Origin: Phytoseiulus persimilis
Lineage: Eukaryota > Arthropoda > Arachnida > Mesostigmata > Phytoseiidae
Direction: 5' to 3'
NCBI GenBank assembly: GCA_037576195.1
Contig: CM075102.1
Span: forward strand, 33,848,745-33,912,744
Length of the DNA stretch: 64,000 nucleotides
Shown here: in pieces, positions 14,254 to 27,337 of the stretch
Numbering within the stretch: the stretch's first letter is position 1
Layout: each line of letters begins with the position of its first letter
Program-made: the position numbers and the translations under genes
Notes under the pieces: model-generated
What the model was told of the DNA's origin: nothing
Seen by the model: the letters and a program-made list of their open reading frames with translations, nothing else
Databases searched by the model: none

Positions 14254-16754
14254 GTTTGGATGTAGAACACGTTCTGGCGGACTCTGTATTAGAGCTTGGC
14301 GGTCTGATGCAGTGAGAGAAGATCCAGCTTCCAATATCCCACAGCGATGAGCTCGATCTCCCTGCAAATCCGACGGTCCAATATCGACGTGAACTGAGTC
14401 GAGCCCCGCGGAAAAGCTCGGAACTAGATCGATGTCATCTCTCGCATGCTCTCGGAGAGCTGAATTGTTTACGCCGGCTTTTATATTCGACAGTGGGAGA
14501 GAAGTAATTGTTCCGCGGCCCGGCACGCGGGACTGCGTCGCTGCAAGTCCCACGACGCGCAAAATCCAGAAACATTCACCACCGGATGGAAATAGAAAGA
14601 GTTTAACTTCAATTCTTTCCATTCTTTCAGTTCACCCCCCCGGGACGGCAAGGAGAATTCAACTGTTTCCAACATTCGTATTGCTGGACGGTAAGTTGGG
14701 CGCCGAACTAGACAAAGGATGATCGGGGCGGTTCCGGACTGAACGAGCGATGGCGGGAGAGGGAAACTGATGGAAAGTTTCAAATCACAAAACAAGCCCC
14801 GGAGATTCGACAATCAACCACAGCCGAACAGGCAACGGATTCCCTCATTCGGATTTCCGACGGGGATCCCGTGCGTTCGCTGTCCCGAAGGATTTCCAAA
14901 GTGTGCCGACTGGCAAGCCCGTAGCTCCGATTGAGGTCGGTGACTCGAGCAAGGATCAATCCTTCGTCGAAAATCGACCGGGATTCCTCTTCCGCGAGAA
15001 GAGTTCGTTCCTCAGCCTTCCCTCGGAGGGGACCGCACATACGACGGACAAATCAACCTGGAACCCAATCACGCCAGGACCCCGGTTGGCTGGCGCTACA
15101 TCCGGACATTAACATACCGGGGCGTCCTTGCTTCTCGGCCGCGTCTCTCATTGCGGGTCACGAACGAATAATTAGCCACAGGCGGCAACTAGACCTCAAA
15201 GCGCCGGGTTCCGACCTGAGAGAACATTAGTTATCTAGACACGTGTGACTCGACCACGACCTTCCAGTGTGACCCGAGCCGCCTGTCGGCGTCCGGAAAC
15301 CGTTTCACACGAGCGTTGAGAATAGAGAAATCCTCCCTCGGAAGCGCCCCACGAAGCGACTGCTCCCACGATTCGCCCCCGGCGGTGTACACAGAATCAG
15401 TCTTTCCGCCGTACGCTTTCGGTTTTTGCATTCCTTCAACTCGGTGTCCCCGCCAGCTGTCGTCCCGTTCGCCCGCTGAGTCGCTGCTTACGGTAGTTGT
15501 CTTCCATTAATCGTCATCATTCCCGTGCCGCGCTATGAAGAAACAAGGATCGAGTCGGACGCGAGCAGAACTACCTGCAAGGCTGACGAACAGGGGAACC
15601 CAAGGGAGCTCGCAGAGACAAGGCGTTCCGGCAGCGAAGATATTTTTCGTCCAACGCAAAGCCGTTCATTAACTGCATTTCTGGCAGCTGCATTCATCCG
15701 TACAGTCGTCGGCCAGTCTCGCATTCGTGCATTTTCCTGTTCGTGGGACAACTGGGGCGACAACGGCTGCTCCAGCGACAACGACGACGAGGACGCTGTG
15801 TAGACGTTCCGCAAGCGTTGTTATCATCCTGAATAGGCGTCTGAGAAACAGGAGTCCGTCGTCTAGCCCTGTCATTTTTGCGGGAACGAGCAACACACAA
15901 TGGACCGAGGCATCCCTAATAATACACTGCTCTACCACCCCTGGAACTCCTTCCGAAACTACTCCGAAAACGAGCAAGCTTCGACGGAGTTGCTGCGAGA
16001 TCTAGAGACACTGCAGCCAGAGTCGATTCCGCCCGCTCCCGCAGTGCATGTGCGTGCGACTCGGCCGCACGTTGCGGAGCGGAGCGAAGATTTCCCCGCT
16101 TTGTGTTGTGCAAAAATGTCTCCCGGGTCTGCGTTGTTTGAGCTTCAATTTCTCTCCAGTCTAGTTCCTCAAATTTTCCTTGGAGCTTCCATGTTAACGC
16201 AATGGATCTTTTTGGAGAGTTTGCATTATAACTATTCGTGTAGTTCCTCGGCCTGCCGGCTCAGAACTTCGCGGACCGAGCTCTCGAGGGATTCGGGTTC
16301 GGGAGATCCGTAGTCGTTGTTTCACGCGGGACTGCTCTGACGAATATAAGAGTGTTTCCTCCTCTCTCTCTCTTTCAGTGCTGGTTCGGATGTAAACTCT
16401 TCCACCAGAATTTAGCGGCGTGGTCCGTCCTGTGCAGTCCGAAGAGCCATGAAATATGCGTAAGTTTATCTAGACCAGAAACAATGTAGATAGACAGAAT
16501 AATCTTCAGTTTTCGCCGCTTGTTTCCGTTCGGGGACGCGGGAAGGCAGAGCTCAGACGCTGGAAACTCCCCGAAAGAGGAGATGTAAGGGAGAGAAGGA
16601 AAAAAAGCTTCGATCAGGGCCGCGGTTGATGAGCTGTTGTCTCTCCTCGGGTGCAGTGCAAAAGGAAACACGGTTGGCGGCGGGCCAAATCTTCAAACGT
16701 TCCGCATTGCCGCTGATTCGCTGCATTTAGCAAGAAACACTCCGTTCGTTGCAG
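14254..16754. other. No supported gene; upstream of receptor exons
   Basis: Contains a (GA)n tract at its left edge and a CT-rich tract near 16360-16378. A 137-codon frame at 15900-16313 shows no domain. The missing first exons of the receptor gene (signal peptide and the Cys-rich start) should lie here or further left, but I could not identify them. Confidence 0.4.
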
Positions 16755-19700
16755 TTGGACGGATGTCAGATTTCGTGTCGCTTCCATCAGAACGACAACG
16801 AGTTGGACGAGGCAGCACACCCGGAGGGCCCTCTAACGACGCAAGAGGTCGTCGAAGACGTCAAGTATCAGTACGATCTCGAGTACAACACCACGAACAT
16901 CGAATGGGATTACAAACCCAACGCCGAAGTAAACGGCCTCATCCTCGTTGTCGGGAGCAACGAGAGCCTGAGCGACACGGAATCGGTGAAACCACACGAA
17001 CTCTACATCATTGGCCGGGTGAGTGCATCCCTTCATTGCGCTTCGTATCAAGTTCTCATGTGCACACCAGATGGAGTCAGATGGAACCTGAACGACAGTC
17101 ATCTGATCCGGGGTTCTCATCAATAATTTCTGCCAGGGCATTCGGCGTTGGACTCGGAAAGCGTGAAGTGTTCCTCTTGAGCTCAATCATCCATTAAGTT
17201 GCAGCGATCCAACTCAGTTATTCCTCAGGGGTTTTCTCCGAGCGCAACCTGTGATTGTTCGGGGAGAAATTCGGGGGGGAGGGGGGGGGGGGGCGATCGA
17301 GCAAGCAGAGCAGCAGAATCCGCAAATGTCTCGTCAATTCGTTTTCGTGCATATTATTAATTCGTTTTGGCGGAATCGCGTTCCTGGGCTCGTTGCCTCG
17401 GGCTGCGGGCGGCATCGAGTTATCCTCCAACGACCGCCGCTAAACTGAGCGGTTCGAAGTCGGTTCCATCTGGGCTGGTCCATCCGTTTGTGAGCGTCTC
17501 TCCCGGCGCCATCGATCCGCAACCGTAACTCGTTTCTGTCAAATTTCCAGACCTATTACCGGAACATCACGATCGATGATAAAATTCTCGACGAGTTTTG
17601 CACGGTGCGCCTGGCGACTGTAGACTCGAACAAGAAGATCAGTCTCCTCAACATACACACCGAGCATTTGAAACGCCATACGAACAAATGCCACAGCACC
17701 GGCGTGCATCATCATGTAAGAGCACGAGTGTTCCTTCGGTTCCCAGAATAAAGTCCCAATCATCCCCGTGAGCTCCTATCGCCCCGATCCACACTCGAGA
17801 AGCAAGGGCTCTGAACCTCGCTAAAGCCTCCAGGGAAACAAGGGCCACGAATAGCACGGAGTCGAGCGAGGAATTCCCCACACTCCTTTTGATGGAGCGG
17901 AACTCGATTAGCTGATCGATTCTCCTCGGACTAAATCCTGATTGACAAACACCCACTCGCTGCGAATTCCCCTCAGGTCCTTCTTGTTTTTCCTCGTTGC
18001 AGCCTCCAATCATAAGCAGCATCCATGTGACTGACCTCCGAAGGCGCTACAATCTATCCACGCCGGAAAGCTCAAAAAGTACCACAGACGAACCTCCCAC
18101 CACCACCGCCTCCGCCGCCGCAAATGGAGTGGCCAGTCTCGGAGGAAATCCTCCATCCAACAGCACGCCCCCCGTGAAGCCACCGGGCACGGGGGAGTCA
18201 AACCCCCCGAACATAACCGCGCCGCAAGGCCGAGTGAGCACTGCAACGCCGCTGGAACTTTTCGCAGCTCCGACCCTGATCGGCCTGTCGTCACCCACGA
18301 CTTCCAGCCCACCGGCGCACCTCAGCCAGGACGAGGATCCGCGCCCAGAAGTACTCAGAGCGGAAATTCGTTGGGAGCCCTTCGTGAACTCTTCGGACGA
18401 CACGTCCTGCATCAAGTACAAGGTCACCTGGAAATCTGCTTTCATCGACAAGATCGCAGGTGGGTTGGAATCGCAGCTCCCTGACGGAGCATCGACTGAA
18501 CTTGCGGCAGCCGCCATTTTTCTGCCTACTTTTCATGGTGGGACTAAGAGCATTCGAAGGCCGCTGCGCGTCGCCCGTCTGCTCTGAATCAGTGGGCAAC
18601 TCGTTCCAGTTGTAGAATTGTGAGCCGCTGCTGGTCTTGTTTTAAACTTCTTTCGAACATTTCCCGCTGCCCGCCCTGCTCAGGCTCCGGCCGGCCGGTC
18701 GGTCGACCAACTCTGGTCTCGTCGTGGGATCCAAGCAACCAAGTATAATCGGATTCCCATCTTATGTAATGAGATCAGCCGCAAGAGCGCGATCCATTCC
18801 TCTATGATACGTTCCTTATTGGGGTTCGCTTGAGCGACCCACATGTGGCTGGATAATTTCTCTCGCCTCCTCCTTTACAGTTTTGTCGCGGGGCACCGTA
18901 TTCAATACGAAATAACAGGTTCCGCGCATGTTAGCACCTCAGCTCTGGAACAGGAGAGTGCTGAGAAACGCCGCTCGATAAGAAATGGCCTTCTTGGGAG
19001 GAACTGTCATGAGAGAACTTCGTCGTTCGAGTTCGAATGCCTTCGGTGACCGTTCCGGTTCGCTGGTTTCGGCTGACGTCATTTCCCGAAGACTGCTGAC
19101 TTAGCCTCGGCCCGCTTCCTGAGTTTCATTTATGATTGATAGTCACATCCATTTTTGATGACACGAAATCATTGAGAGCCGCACGTGGAATCGCTCTCGT
19201 TTTGCTCGGGGCTAGCTCTCCAGGCTGAGTGGCCGGGACACAAGAACTCACCGGTGCGGTGGTAGTTTTTGCTGCAGCGGCGATGTTCGCAGGAGAAGTG
19301 GAGGAAGCCAAGAGACTGAGATGAAGGATGGGCATGAAAGAAAAACGATGAGAACAATCTCTAGAGAAATTTCCATCGGGGGATGCCTGGGCTGACACGC
19401 ACCGGGAGCCGGAGAGCTCGGTAGTTTATAGAGCGGAGCCTACTGTACAGTCCATGAGGTCCCGTCGGATGGGCGCATTTGTGCTCCCATCCAACAGAGT
19501 GACAGGTGAACTTTTTGACGTTTCTGAGCATCTCGGGTCCAGATGTTCTCCGTTTGATGTCGGACTTCGGTGGTGAGAGCCATCTAACAGGGACTGAGAT
19601 GTTGCGCTCGCGGAACAACATCAATGGCTCCACAATCTCGCTGAAATAAGGAGCTGGGGGTTCCGAGCCCCAGGAGAGAGGGTATCACAGGAGAGCGGAA

Positions 19701-22087
19701 AAAATAGGTCGCTCGACTCCTCAAAGGAGCTAAGTTTCGCGCGATTATTGCGCGCCCCTGGGTCCTATTGAGTGCCATGTCAGCTCAACTCTTTCGAAAA
19801 GTCTTCCTCTTCGCTTTGTGCTCGGATGTGGGACGAGGTCCATCTTCGATGAATTTGAGCGCCATTGCGGAGTGACGAAATTTCGAAAAGCCAGCCAAAC
19901 CGGAAGTCGGGAGGCCAAGATCCTGCTGGGCCCCCATTGTGCGACGATGCATCGCGTATCGCCCTCATTCCTTCGCTTTTTGATACACCGTGCACCCATT
20001 GAGGTTTCCGCAGCTGGGCTCGTGGGAGTGCGATCCACAATGCCCGTCAGTGCCGGACAAAGGAATTCATAGGATGGCCGTCAGAATTGGTTGAGTCGAA
20101 AAGGGCGCATGGAGGAACCAGGGTGCCGAGCCAAGGCAGAACTACGGTCCCGACGATGTGAATGAACGATATATGGAGATCTCGGGAAGTTCCCTCAGAC
20201 ATACATGAGGGACAACACGAGGATTTTATATTTTCTGCTACCGACGGTAACATCCTTCCCTTCGCTCTGACCTGTTCGATTACGTGAGGTCCAACTGGAA
20301 GACGTCGGGCTGCGTAATGAGCTGAGTTTGCAGGATGCGGACGTCGCGAGATTCCGTTGGAACTGAATCGGCCATGTTGGTTTTCTTGCAGTAGGATTCT
20401 GAGAATAGCCTCGCCCCGAGATTGGAAACCTCCGTGTGAGACTTTGTGAGTGGGATTGTTCGAAGAATTAGGAGAGGTCTCCTCGGCAAAGCAAAGAACC
20501 GAGAGGGTCTCTTTGTCGGGGTTTTCCTGGCCGATGGCGAAGCGGGTCAAGCTCTGTAGTACGGAGCGTTCGGTAAACACGAGCCTCACAAAAGCTCCGC
20601 GTTTGTAAGTGGCGTGGAAAACATCTCATACATAAATACGGCTCTCTTCGTGTCCCGATTCCTCATCTCACTGCTCACATTGTATTTATTCCTTTGCTCG
20701 TGGACTTAGTGCTGAATTCATCAACGGAAGGGAAGTGCAGTGAATATCAGCAACATGTCGAAGCTTTGTCAACAGCGCCGACTCAGCCTGCTATCTTGGA
20801 ACTTCCCTAGGTGCCCTCGAACCTCAGCCTCTCACAAACGGAGCAACCCGTCGCACTCCCCGACACCGGATTCAGGAGCAACTTGAGGTTGCGAAGCTCA
20901 ATTTTTGAATGGAATCCGGCAACGAATCATCCAGCCGTGGCGATGAGCGATTCTCGCAGCGAGCGCAGTTACCGCGCGCGAGGGCTGTCGGGAAAGGTCT
21001 GATAACAACTTCAAAGCCTCGCGAACCTCATTTGAGCCCGTTCTCAGTCTGTTTCGCACTCTGAGGGAAGTTTGAGAACCCGAGTTATTAGTCCCATGAA
21101 TAAATAACAAACCGGTCAGGCTACCCGATGATTTCTAGGGGGCGGGTCTTCAGCATACCTTGGCCGTGTTCGTGAGTCTAGTCTCGATTGCCGTGGACCA
21201 ATGATCGCTTACCGCGCGCAGGACCGAAGGGAGAAACGAAAAGACCCAGTCGGACTCCAGGCAGTTAGGGTGGGAAGACCAAGAGACTTCGCTCACGGAG
21301 CTTGAAGTTTGTCCGAATCGAGTGAACGCGAGCGCCGCGCCGGACGGCCCATGAGCCGATAGTAGCTCGAGGGGAAACTGGGACCTCCAGGATCGTCGAG
21401 AGCGAACGAGAATCTTTACGCTTTTTGGAACGACTTCATTGTCAATATTCGTCAATTCGCTGGGCGGTTTTGCGGGTTTCCCCGCACGAAAACGTCGTGT
21501 GTCGCGCCAGCGTCGCCGGTCACTTCGTTCCGAGCAGGAGCTGACGATTCATTCACTAGACAGTGAGGGAAAAAAGCGCCCTCGGGTCGCGCTCGTAAAA
21601 CTTGATGGCGCTGTTCTATCAACGAGGCACAGGGGACAGACAGCGGCCCAACGTCTAGTTAGCATCTCGAGAGTGGAAGGCATCCTTCATTCAGTGTCCT
21701 CAGTGATCAGCGAGCTGAACCCTTCTACTTGGCATGGACTTTCCAAACGTTGAGATAAACTCTGCGGTCCTAAATCTCAAGCCTAGAAGAGGTACCGCAT
21801 CGAGTGAGCTGTTTAGGATTTCAAGCGTGCTTATTCAAATCATCCTGAAGAGGCAAAGTGGGAGGGACGCGTGCGAAAGGAACAACGTCGGAAGAATTTC
21901 CCCTGTTTTTGCTTTGCAGGCGATTTGTTAACATGCTCCACCAACACCTCAATTTCGATCGAGCGGAACAGCGTTTACCACGTGTGGGTAAGCCTTTTCG
22001 GTCACGAACAGATCAGAACCCAACAGCTCACCGTTGAAACAGCCCGCGCTGAGTACGCTAAACTGCGTGCTATGGAGATCTGTAACG
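16755..22087 (+). CDS. FN3-type receptor ectodomain, torso-like (partial, four exons)
   Basis: Four exons join in frame with GT-AG borders: 16755-17018, 17551-17715, 18003-18459 and 21920-22087 (phases 0, 0, 1, 1). The product is extracellular in style: an opening Cys pair (CQISC), a first fibronectin-III-like unit with N-glycosylation sites (NTT, NIT) and the core IEWDY, a Pro/Thr/Ser-rich linker coded by much of exon 3, then a second unit with AEIRWEP, a Tyr-Lys-Val-Thr-Trp strand and VYHVWVSL. The order of these elements, especially AEIxWxP followed by a Cys and a tyrosine strand, recalls the ectodomain of the arthropod receptor tyrosine kinase torso (prothoracicotropic hormone and terminal-system receptor). 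That match is from memory. No signal peptide, membrane helix or kinase exon is visible, so the gene is partial. Other FN3 receptors or anosmin are alternatives. Confidence 0.6.
18460..21919 (+). other. Large intron of the receptor gene model
   Basis: Flanked by a donor (GTGGG) and an acceptor (TTTGCAG) whose phases agree, so I read the 3.5 kb as intron. It contains a GGCC/GGTC tetranucleotide run at about 18687-18706. No nested gene could be supported on either strand; frames up to 180 codons on the minus strand lack domains. Confidence 0.5.
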
Positions 22088-22889
22088 GTGAGTTCTTTCG
22101 GTAGTCTTCCCTTGATCTGAAACACAAACAACATCAACAGAGCGAGATAGAGAGGGGGGATGGGCAGTTGCATTTTACGCTTCGCAAACTCTGGGCCTCG
22201 AGCAAGGGCGTAGAGACCGACTGCACCCCCTCCCTCCTTTCCCTGAATGACCGAGCTCACTTGCCGCCTTGGTGGAATCGAGAAAGCTATCACAAAAGAT
22301 GCGCCGCTGAACAGGCTGTCGGTGCAAACGAGCGTCTAGGGTCGAGAACGGTTGCTGAGCCCATTCCTTGTTTTGCTCCTCGACGCCCTATTTCGTTTTG
22401 CTTCGACGCTGCCCTGCGTCATCTCGCCGGAGCGGGTCTCAGTTGAACGGGGTTCGCGAGCCGTCATTGAACAAAACAACCCGACAGGAAGATAGGAGAC
22501 AGCACGCCTCATCGGTTACCTGTACCCCACCATCGGAGGAACGCCGGTCGTTTCTCATTGCTGCCTCATCGCATATCGAGCGATCCACCTGTCTGCATCT
22601 TCTGCAGAGCTTGCATTTTTCCTCGTCTGTCCCTCCAGTTCTGCGTTAACCTCCACCCTCCCTCTTTTGTGCTGGCGCTCCTCTTCTTCTCCGCATCGGT
22701 CCCGAGGCTCCTTCTCCANAACCTCCTTGCACTCAGGACCCCGAAGGTCAGTCCTGCTGTTGCGTCAGTCGGGTTCTCGTGTTGCGATCTATCTGAACAG
22801 CCGACCAACTATTCTCGAGAGAGCTTCATCCCATCCGTTCCAAGTGACCTCGAATCAACTGGCTCTAACTTGTTTCGCTGTTTCCGCAG
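22088..22889. other. Interval between receptor and striatin exons, with an ambiguous base
   Basis: A pyrimidine-rich stretch with one isolated n at 22719. No exon is evident. It should contain either the 3' part of the receptor gene or the 5' part of striatin, and contains neither, which makes it the likely place of a misassembly. Confidence 0.5.
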
Positions 22890-23932
22890 GAACACTGGGT
22901 CTGGGTGAACTCGCAGGGCTCACGGTCAACAACGAATTCGAACCTCAATCAAAAGACCTGCCGAAAAAGTGGAACGCCAAATACACTCTACGTAGCCATT
23001 TCGACGGTGTGCGAGCCCTCGTTTTCCATCCCGTAGAAGCGGTCCTGCTCACCGGCTCCGAAGACAACACGCTCAAACTGTGGAACTTGAAGAAGACTGT
23101 CCCAGCGAAGAAGACAGCCGCTCTCGACGTCGAGCCACTGTACACGTTCCGGGGACACACAGGGCCAGTGTTGTCATTAGTAATGAATCCATCCGGTGAG
23201 AAATGCTACTCAGGATCGCTGGATAGCACCATCTGCGTTTGGAATTTGCCCAACTGCAATGTTGATCCCTACGACTCGTATGACCCCAGTGTCCTCGCTC
23301 ATACATTGACGGGCCATACGGACGCTGTTTGGGGCTTGGCGATGCATGCATCGAAACCACAATTGCTTTCTTGTTCGGCGGACAGCACCGTTCGGTTGTG
23401 GAGCGTTGGGGATCAACCAGCTTTGTCCGAGACGTTCAAATTCGATGCAACTCCGACGACGGTGGACTTCATCCGATCGACGAGCTCGCAGCAAGCCGTC
23501 GTCGGTTACACCAATTCGGATCTTGTCGCGTTAGATCTAGAAACCGGTAAACCGGTGACGCGCTATGAGACAACGGGCTGCGGCCAGATCAACCGGTTGG
23601 TGTCTCATCCGACGTTAGGCATCACCGTCACCGGGCACGAGGATCGTTGCATCCGATTCTTCGACGACGCTACCGGAAAGCAGATTCACTCGATGGTCGC
23701 TCATCTAGACGCCGTTACTTCAATATCGATCGATCCACACGGATTGTATCTGCTGTCAGCCAGCCACGACTGCTCGATTCGACTTTGGCACCTGGATAAT
23801 AAAACCTGCGTCCAAGAAGTAACCAGCCATCGGAAGAAGTTCGACGAGGCTGTCAACGACGTCGCTTTCCATCCGTGCAAGCCATATATAGCTTCTGCGG
23901 GAGCTGATTCGATCGTCAAGGTATTCGTCTAG
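22890..23932 (+). CDS. Striatin, C-terminal WD40 propeller (partial)
   Basis: One exon, after a TTTCCGCAG acceptor, coding 346 residues to a TAG stop. It begins with the striatin signature LGLGELAGLTV, followed by WNAKYTLRSHFDGVRALVFHP and a chain of WD repeats ending in TLKLWNL, TICVWNL, TVRLWSV and SIRLWHL; it closes on ASAGADSIVKVFV, the usual striatin C-terminus. Striatins (Cka in flies) are regulatory B''' subunits of PP2A that scaffold the STRIPAK complex with Mob4 and GCKIII kinases in the cytoplasm. Family members run to 700 residues or more; the N-terminal caveolin-binding, coiled-coil and calmodulin-binding parts are not seen anywhere in the window. Absence of introns across the whole propeller is notable. 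The acceptor is phase 1. Identification is secure, completeness is not. Confidence 0.95.
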
Positions 23933-26925
23933 GAGTCCGTTTCCCAGTTTGTCGGCGAACATAGAAGCTGAGGCTCTTGTTTTCGTCACAACCTCCCACG
24001 GTCGCTGCCGTCGTCGTTGCTCGCTGTCGTGGTCAACGTGATCGGCCATTGTGATCATCTCGAATGGCTTCGTTTTGCTCCATGTCTGTTCTCTCTCCGA
24101 GCCGAATCGTGAAGCTGAACAGAGACTCACTGTGAGAAAACGAAGCTCCGAGAAGATTATTCGGATATGCGATGTTGGAAGGGTGGTTGGGTGAGCTAGC
24201 TATCGAGTGATTACGTAAGCCGCGATCCAGTACCAGTTAACATTTTCATCATCATCATCATCGTCGTCGGCCGTTATCATCGGCCCCGAAGAACATCTCA
24301 CCGAAGCCGCCACAACACCAGAAGACGATCGGGAGTTGCCTATTGTAACATAGCTTATGCATGTAGAGGCAGTAGTACCGACCTACAGACGAACCGACAG
24401 ACACACAGCCACACTGACAAATTGACAGTCAGGAGACAGACTAATAGACAGAAAGCCAGTCAGGCCAGATTTCATCACAAAAATCTCCGCGATTCCCCGA
24501 AACACCACAACAAACTATTGGGCTGCAATGGCGTTGAAGACGAAATGCGGTGGACGGATGGCTCTCTTGAAAGCAGAGACCAATCAAGGGCAACCAACTG
24601 TAGATACTAAAACCTAACAGTACCTGTTCGAAGCGGCGCTTGCTTTTGCAAATGATAATGCAGACGGAATCAATAATTGGCCACCAAGCAGCGGTAGTAG
24701 GGCTGCTGAACCGACCCTGGCAGAAGTGCTTCACGCCGATGCACACCTTTGTCCCCGAGCGGCCCGTTGGATGGGGCCTGACGCAATCCGTACACTCCGT
24801 CACACTTTTCTCCCACTCTTCCCCTCTCTGTGTGAATTGCAGGAACTCCGCGAGAAACATGATGGGAGCACGCAAGTTATCACACGGGGAGAGGGGTGTG
24901 CGGCTTCTGCGATCCCCAACACAGAGCGGCGTTGGCATGGTACCGGAATTCGGCCTGAGAACATTTCGACAGAATACGCGACGGGATAAAAGAAAAAGAA
25001 ACAGACACCGTCATCGTTCGTGCTCCGTGCTCGTTGTCCAGTCGGAAACCCTGACGGAGATCCTTCGTGGTAAGGATCGCATCAGGTCACGCGAGTTGTC
25101 TCCCACGGAGACCAGAGTTAGTGTGAAATCCTCCGTCACCAGAAGCTCGGAGGAGAAACTTCTATGACCCCGCTTCGCATAACAAGCCACTGCGAGCCTC
25201 CAAGTTGAACCGGCTGAATGAGCTTGTCGGGGAAATGCGGCTTGCCCGTGAGAGAAAGCTTTTCCGTACAAACCGACAGATGGGCTGGCGGACAGAGAAA
25301 CGGCAACTATGACAGCAACTGAGAAGTTTCTGCGATTCAACTGCTCACGTCGACAAATGGTGTCAGAGATCTTTGAACCAATTGACTGAATGTACCTTGT
25401 TTGCGAAGGCCGTAACGGCATCGTCCGCGCGATACCATCCGCTGGCTCGAAATGATGATCTGAGACGATCGTGATTCTGAGCATGAGATTCTGCCGGCGA
25501 TTCCGAAGTCATTGGTGTTCACCCTCTCGACGAAAAGCTTGGAAAAATGAGCTATATGCTTAGATGGAACTCTGTAATATAAATACATACGACAAGACAG
25601 CCCACACGGATCATACAGCCAGAATGCGGGAATCGACGATTTAGCGAACGAATAAGCTATTGTGTAAGTTTGCTACACATGATCAACATTGATGGCATGA
25701 TAATGTTCGATCGGAATTCTGAGAATCGCAGTCGAACGGAGCTCGTTTCATCAGTCGATTCGTGTAGAGTCAGTCGTCCGTCTTCGCGTGAAGCACGAAA
25801 TTCATTCAGTTGATTCATCTTTTAGCAAAATAGCGATAAAGTCACGATGAGTTCGCGGACTTTCTTCCTGATTCGATGGATTTGAACACGAGTATGCGGA
25901 GTTATTCGTCGTCCAGGAATTCAATCAACCACTCGATATGAGCGTGGAATCTACATAAATCTATTCAACGAAGTTCGCATAATTGAAATGATGAGGATGA
26001 TGATGACAATAACTGTAAATAGTCTGACAAGAAGAGAGACTGGAGATGAATTTAATGAAGAGTTTAGGGTAACGCTTCGTTGACGTCAAGGTCAGGGGGA
26101 CGTGAAGTCAATATCCTCTATAAGACCTCCTGAAGGACCATCTTCGACCACGGTTTCCAATTAGAAAACGCCATGGAAAGGACCGTGACTGATGAACAGG
26201 CACAGAAAGTGAATAGCGAATTCAAGACCGAAAGATAACAGATGCGTGAATGATTTGCGTCGGCGTTGGCAACAAAAGTACACAGATTAGGGGATATCAA
26301 TTATAATGATAATTATTGTAATCGCCGTCGACGGTCTAATAAGCAGATATTATCATGAAAAATCAGATGTGCTGAGGTGAATATTACATGATAATAATGA
26401 ACTCAACGATGACAGAACATGGAGAACGAATGAGTCACCCATAAGCAACACTGTCGACTGGAAATCAGAGAATTCTTGACAAGAGAACCGAAGTGTAACG
26501 GAAATGGACGGGACAAGAGTAGATAAATTAGATGGGTGACGAAGGAAGACGAGATATAAAATAAACACATTAAGTAATGGAGACAAATAACACTCATCAA
26601 TTTTTGTTGGAGTCGGTCCGAACGAAGAGAGTACGTCACATGATTGTACACGATCGGACTTGTGGATTCATCCGATTCCCCGTTCGGTACAAGGTACTTC
26701 CCCTCGTAAATGCCGCGAAGTCTTTTAATTTAATATCCTACCTCCGATCAGTGATAGCTTGGACTTGGATCAAGCATAAGAATTCTTGAGTGTGAGCACA
26801 TACTCCGCCTTTGCGGCCGGAAATCGAGGCCTGTTTGAACGATTGGTTCTCCGACCCTGCTGTTTCCGTGTCAACTCCTCCGGAACCGGAGGGAGATCCG
26901 GAGAACCATAGGGAGCGTTTTGCAG
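23933..26925. other. Striatin 3' flank and AT-rich stretch, no supported gene
   Basis: The first part is presumably 3' untranslated sequence. A CAT/CGT trinucleotide run lies at about 24244-24270. From about 25550 to 26600 the base composition turns clearly AT-richer than the surroundings, with frames that code only hydrophobic low-complexity peptides. No terminal repeats bounding this stretch were found. Confidence 0.4.
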
Positions 26926-27172
26926 GCGCGAAATTCCCGATATTCCGGCATCATTGATCGATGATTCTGGTTACTCATTCGATGTCTCGCAAGATCTATC
27001 GCGTATCCCTTGCACCAGTATGCGATCTCCCCTCGGCTCGGTGGATGTTGAAATCGAGTACCAACATCTTATTGCCGTCATGGAACGCTCTAGCCGGGGA
27101 GAACTTCGAAAGCATCGAGAATTTCCCTCAACCTCTCCACATCGTGCGCGGTCGAGGGTGGTTCCGAAATGA
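26926..27172 (+). CDS. Possible terminal exon, uncharacterised
   Basis: After a GTTTTGCAG acceptor, an uninterrupted frame of about 81 codons runs to a TGA at 27170-27172. Composition is protein-like: an acidic start (EIPDIPASLIDDSGYSFDV), a mid-section GSVDVEIEYQHLIAVMERS and a basic tail. I know no family. It would need two bases from an upstream exon that I cannot find. A second frame of similar length overlaps it, so the call is weak. A hAT element begins 174 bases downstream. Confidence 0.25.
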
Positions 27173-27337
27173 ATCTTGCACGATTCGAGAAAGCTGAAGG
27201 CTCTGGGCGCGTGCGCAGCTGCTCGATAGCTGGCGTGGCATTCTGTGTGTTCCTGGATATTCTGGTGCCTTTATCGATCCGATAGCGAGGATGCAGCACG
27301 TCATGCAGATTGTAAGTTGTAAGTGTAGGTAAATGAA

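Noticed and set aside
16755-23932. A single gene fusing the FN3 receptor to the striatin WD40 propeller
   Set aside because: Phases match, but an extracellular receptor joined to a cytoplasmic scaffold is implausible, agreement by chance is one in three, and an n lies between. Kept as two genes.
25011-25484. 157-codon minus frame
   Set aside because: No domain and no paired splice sites, and the opposite strand is equally open.
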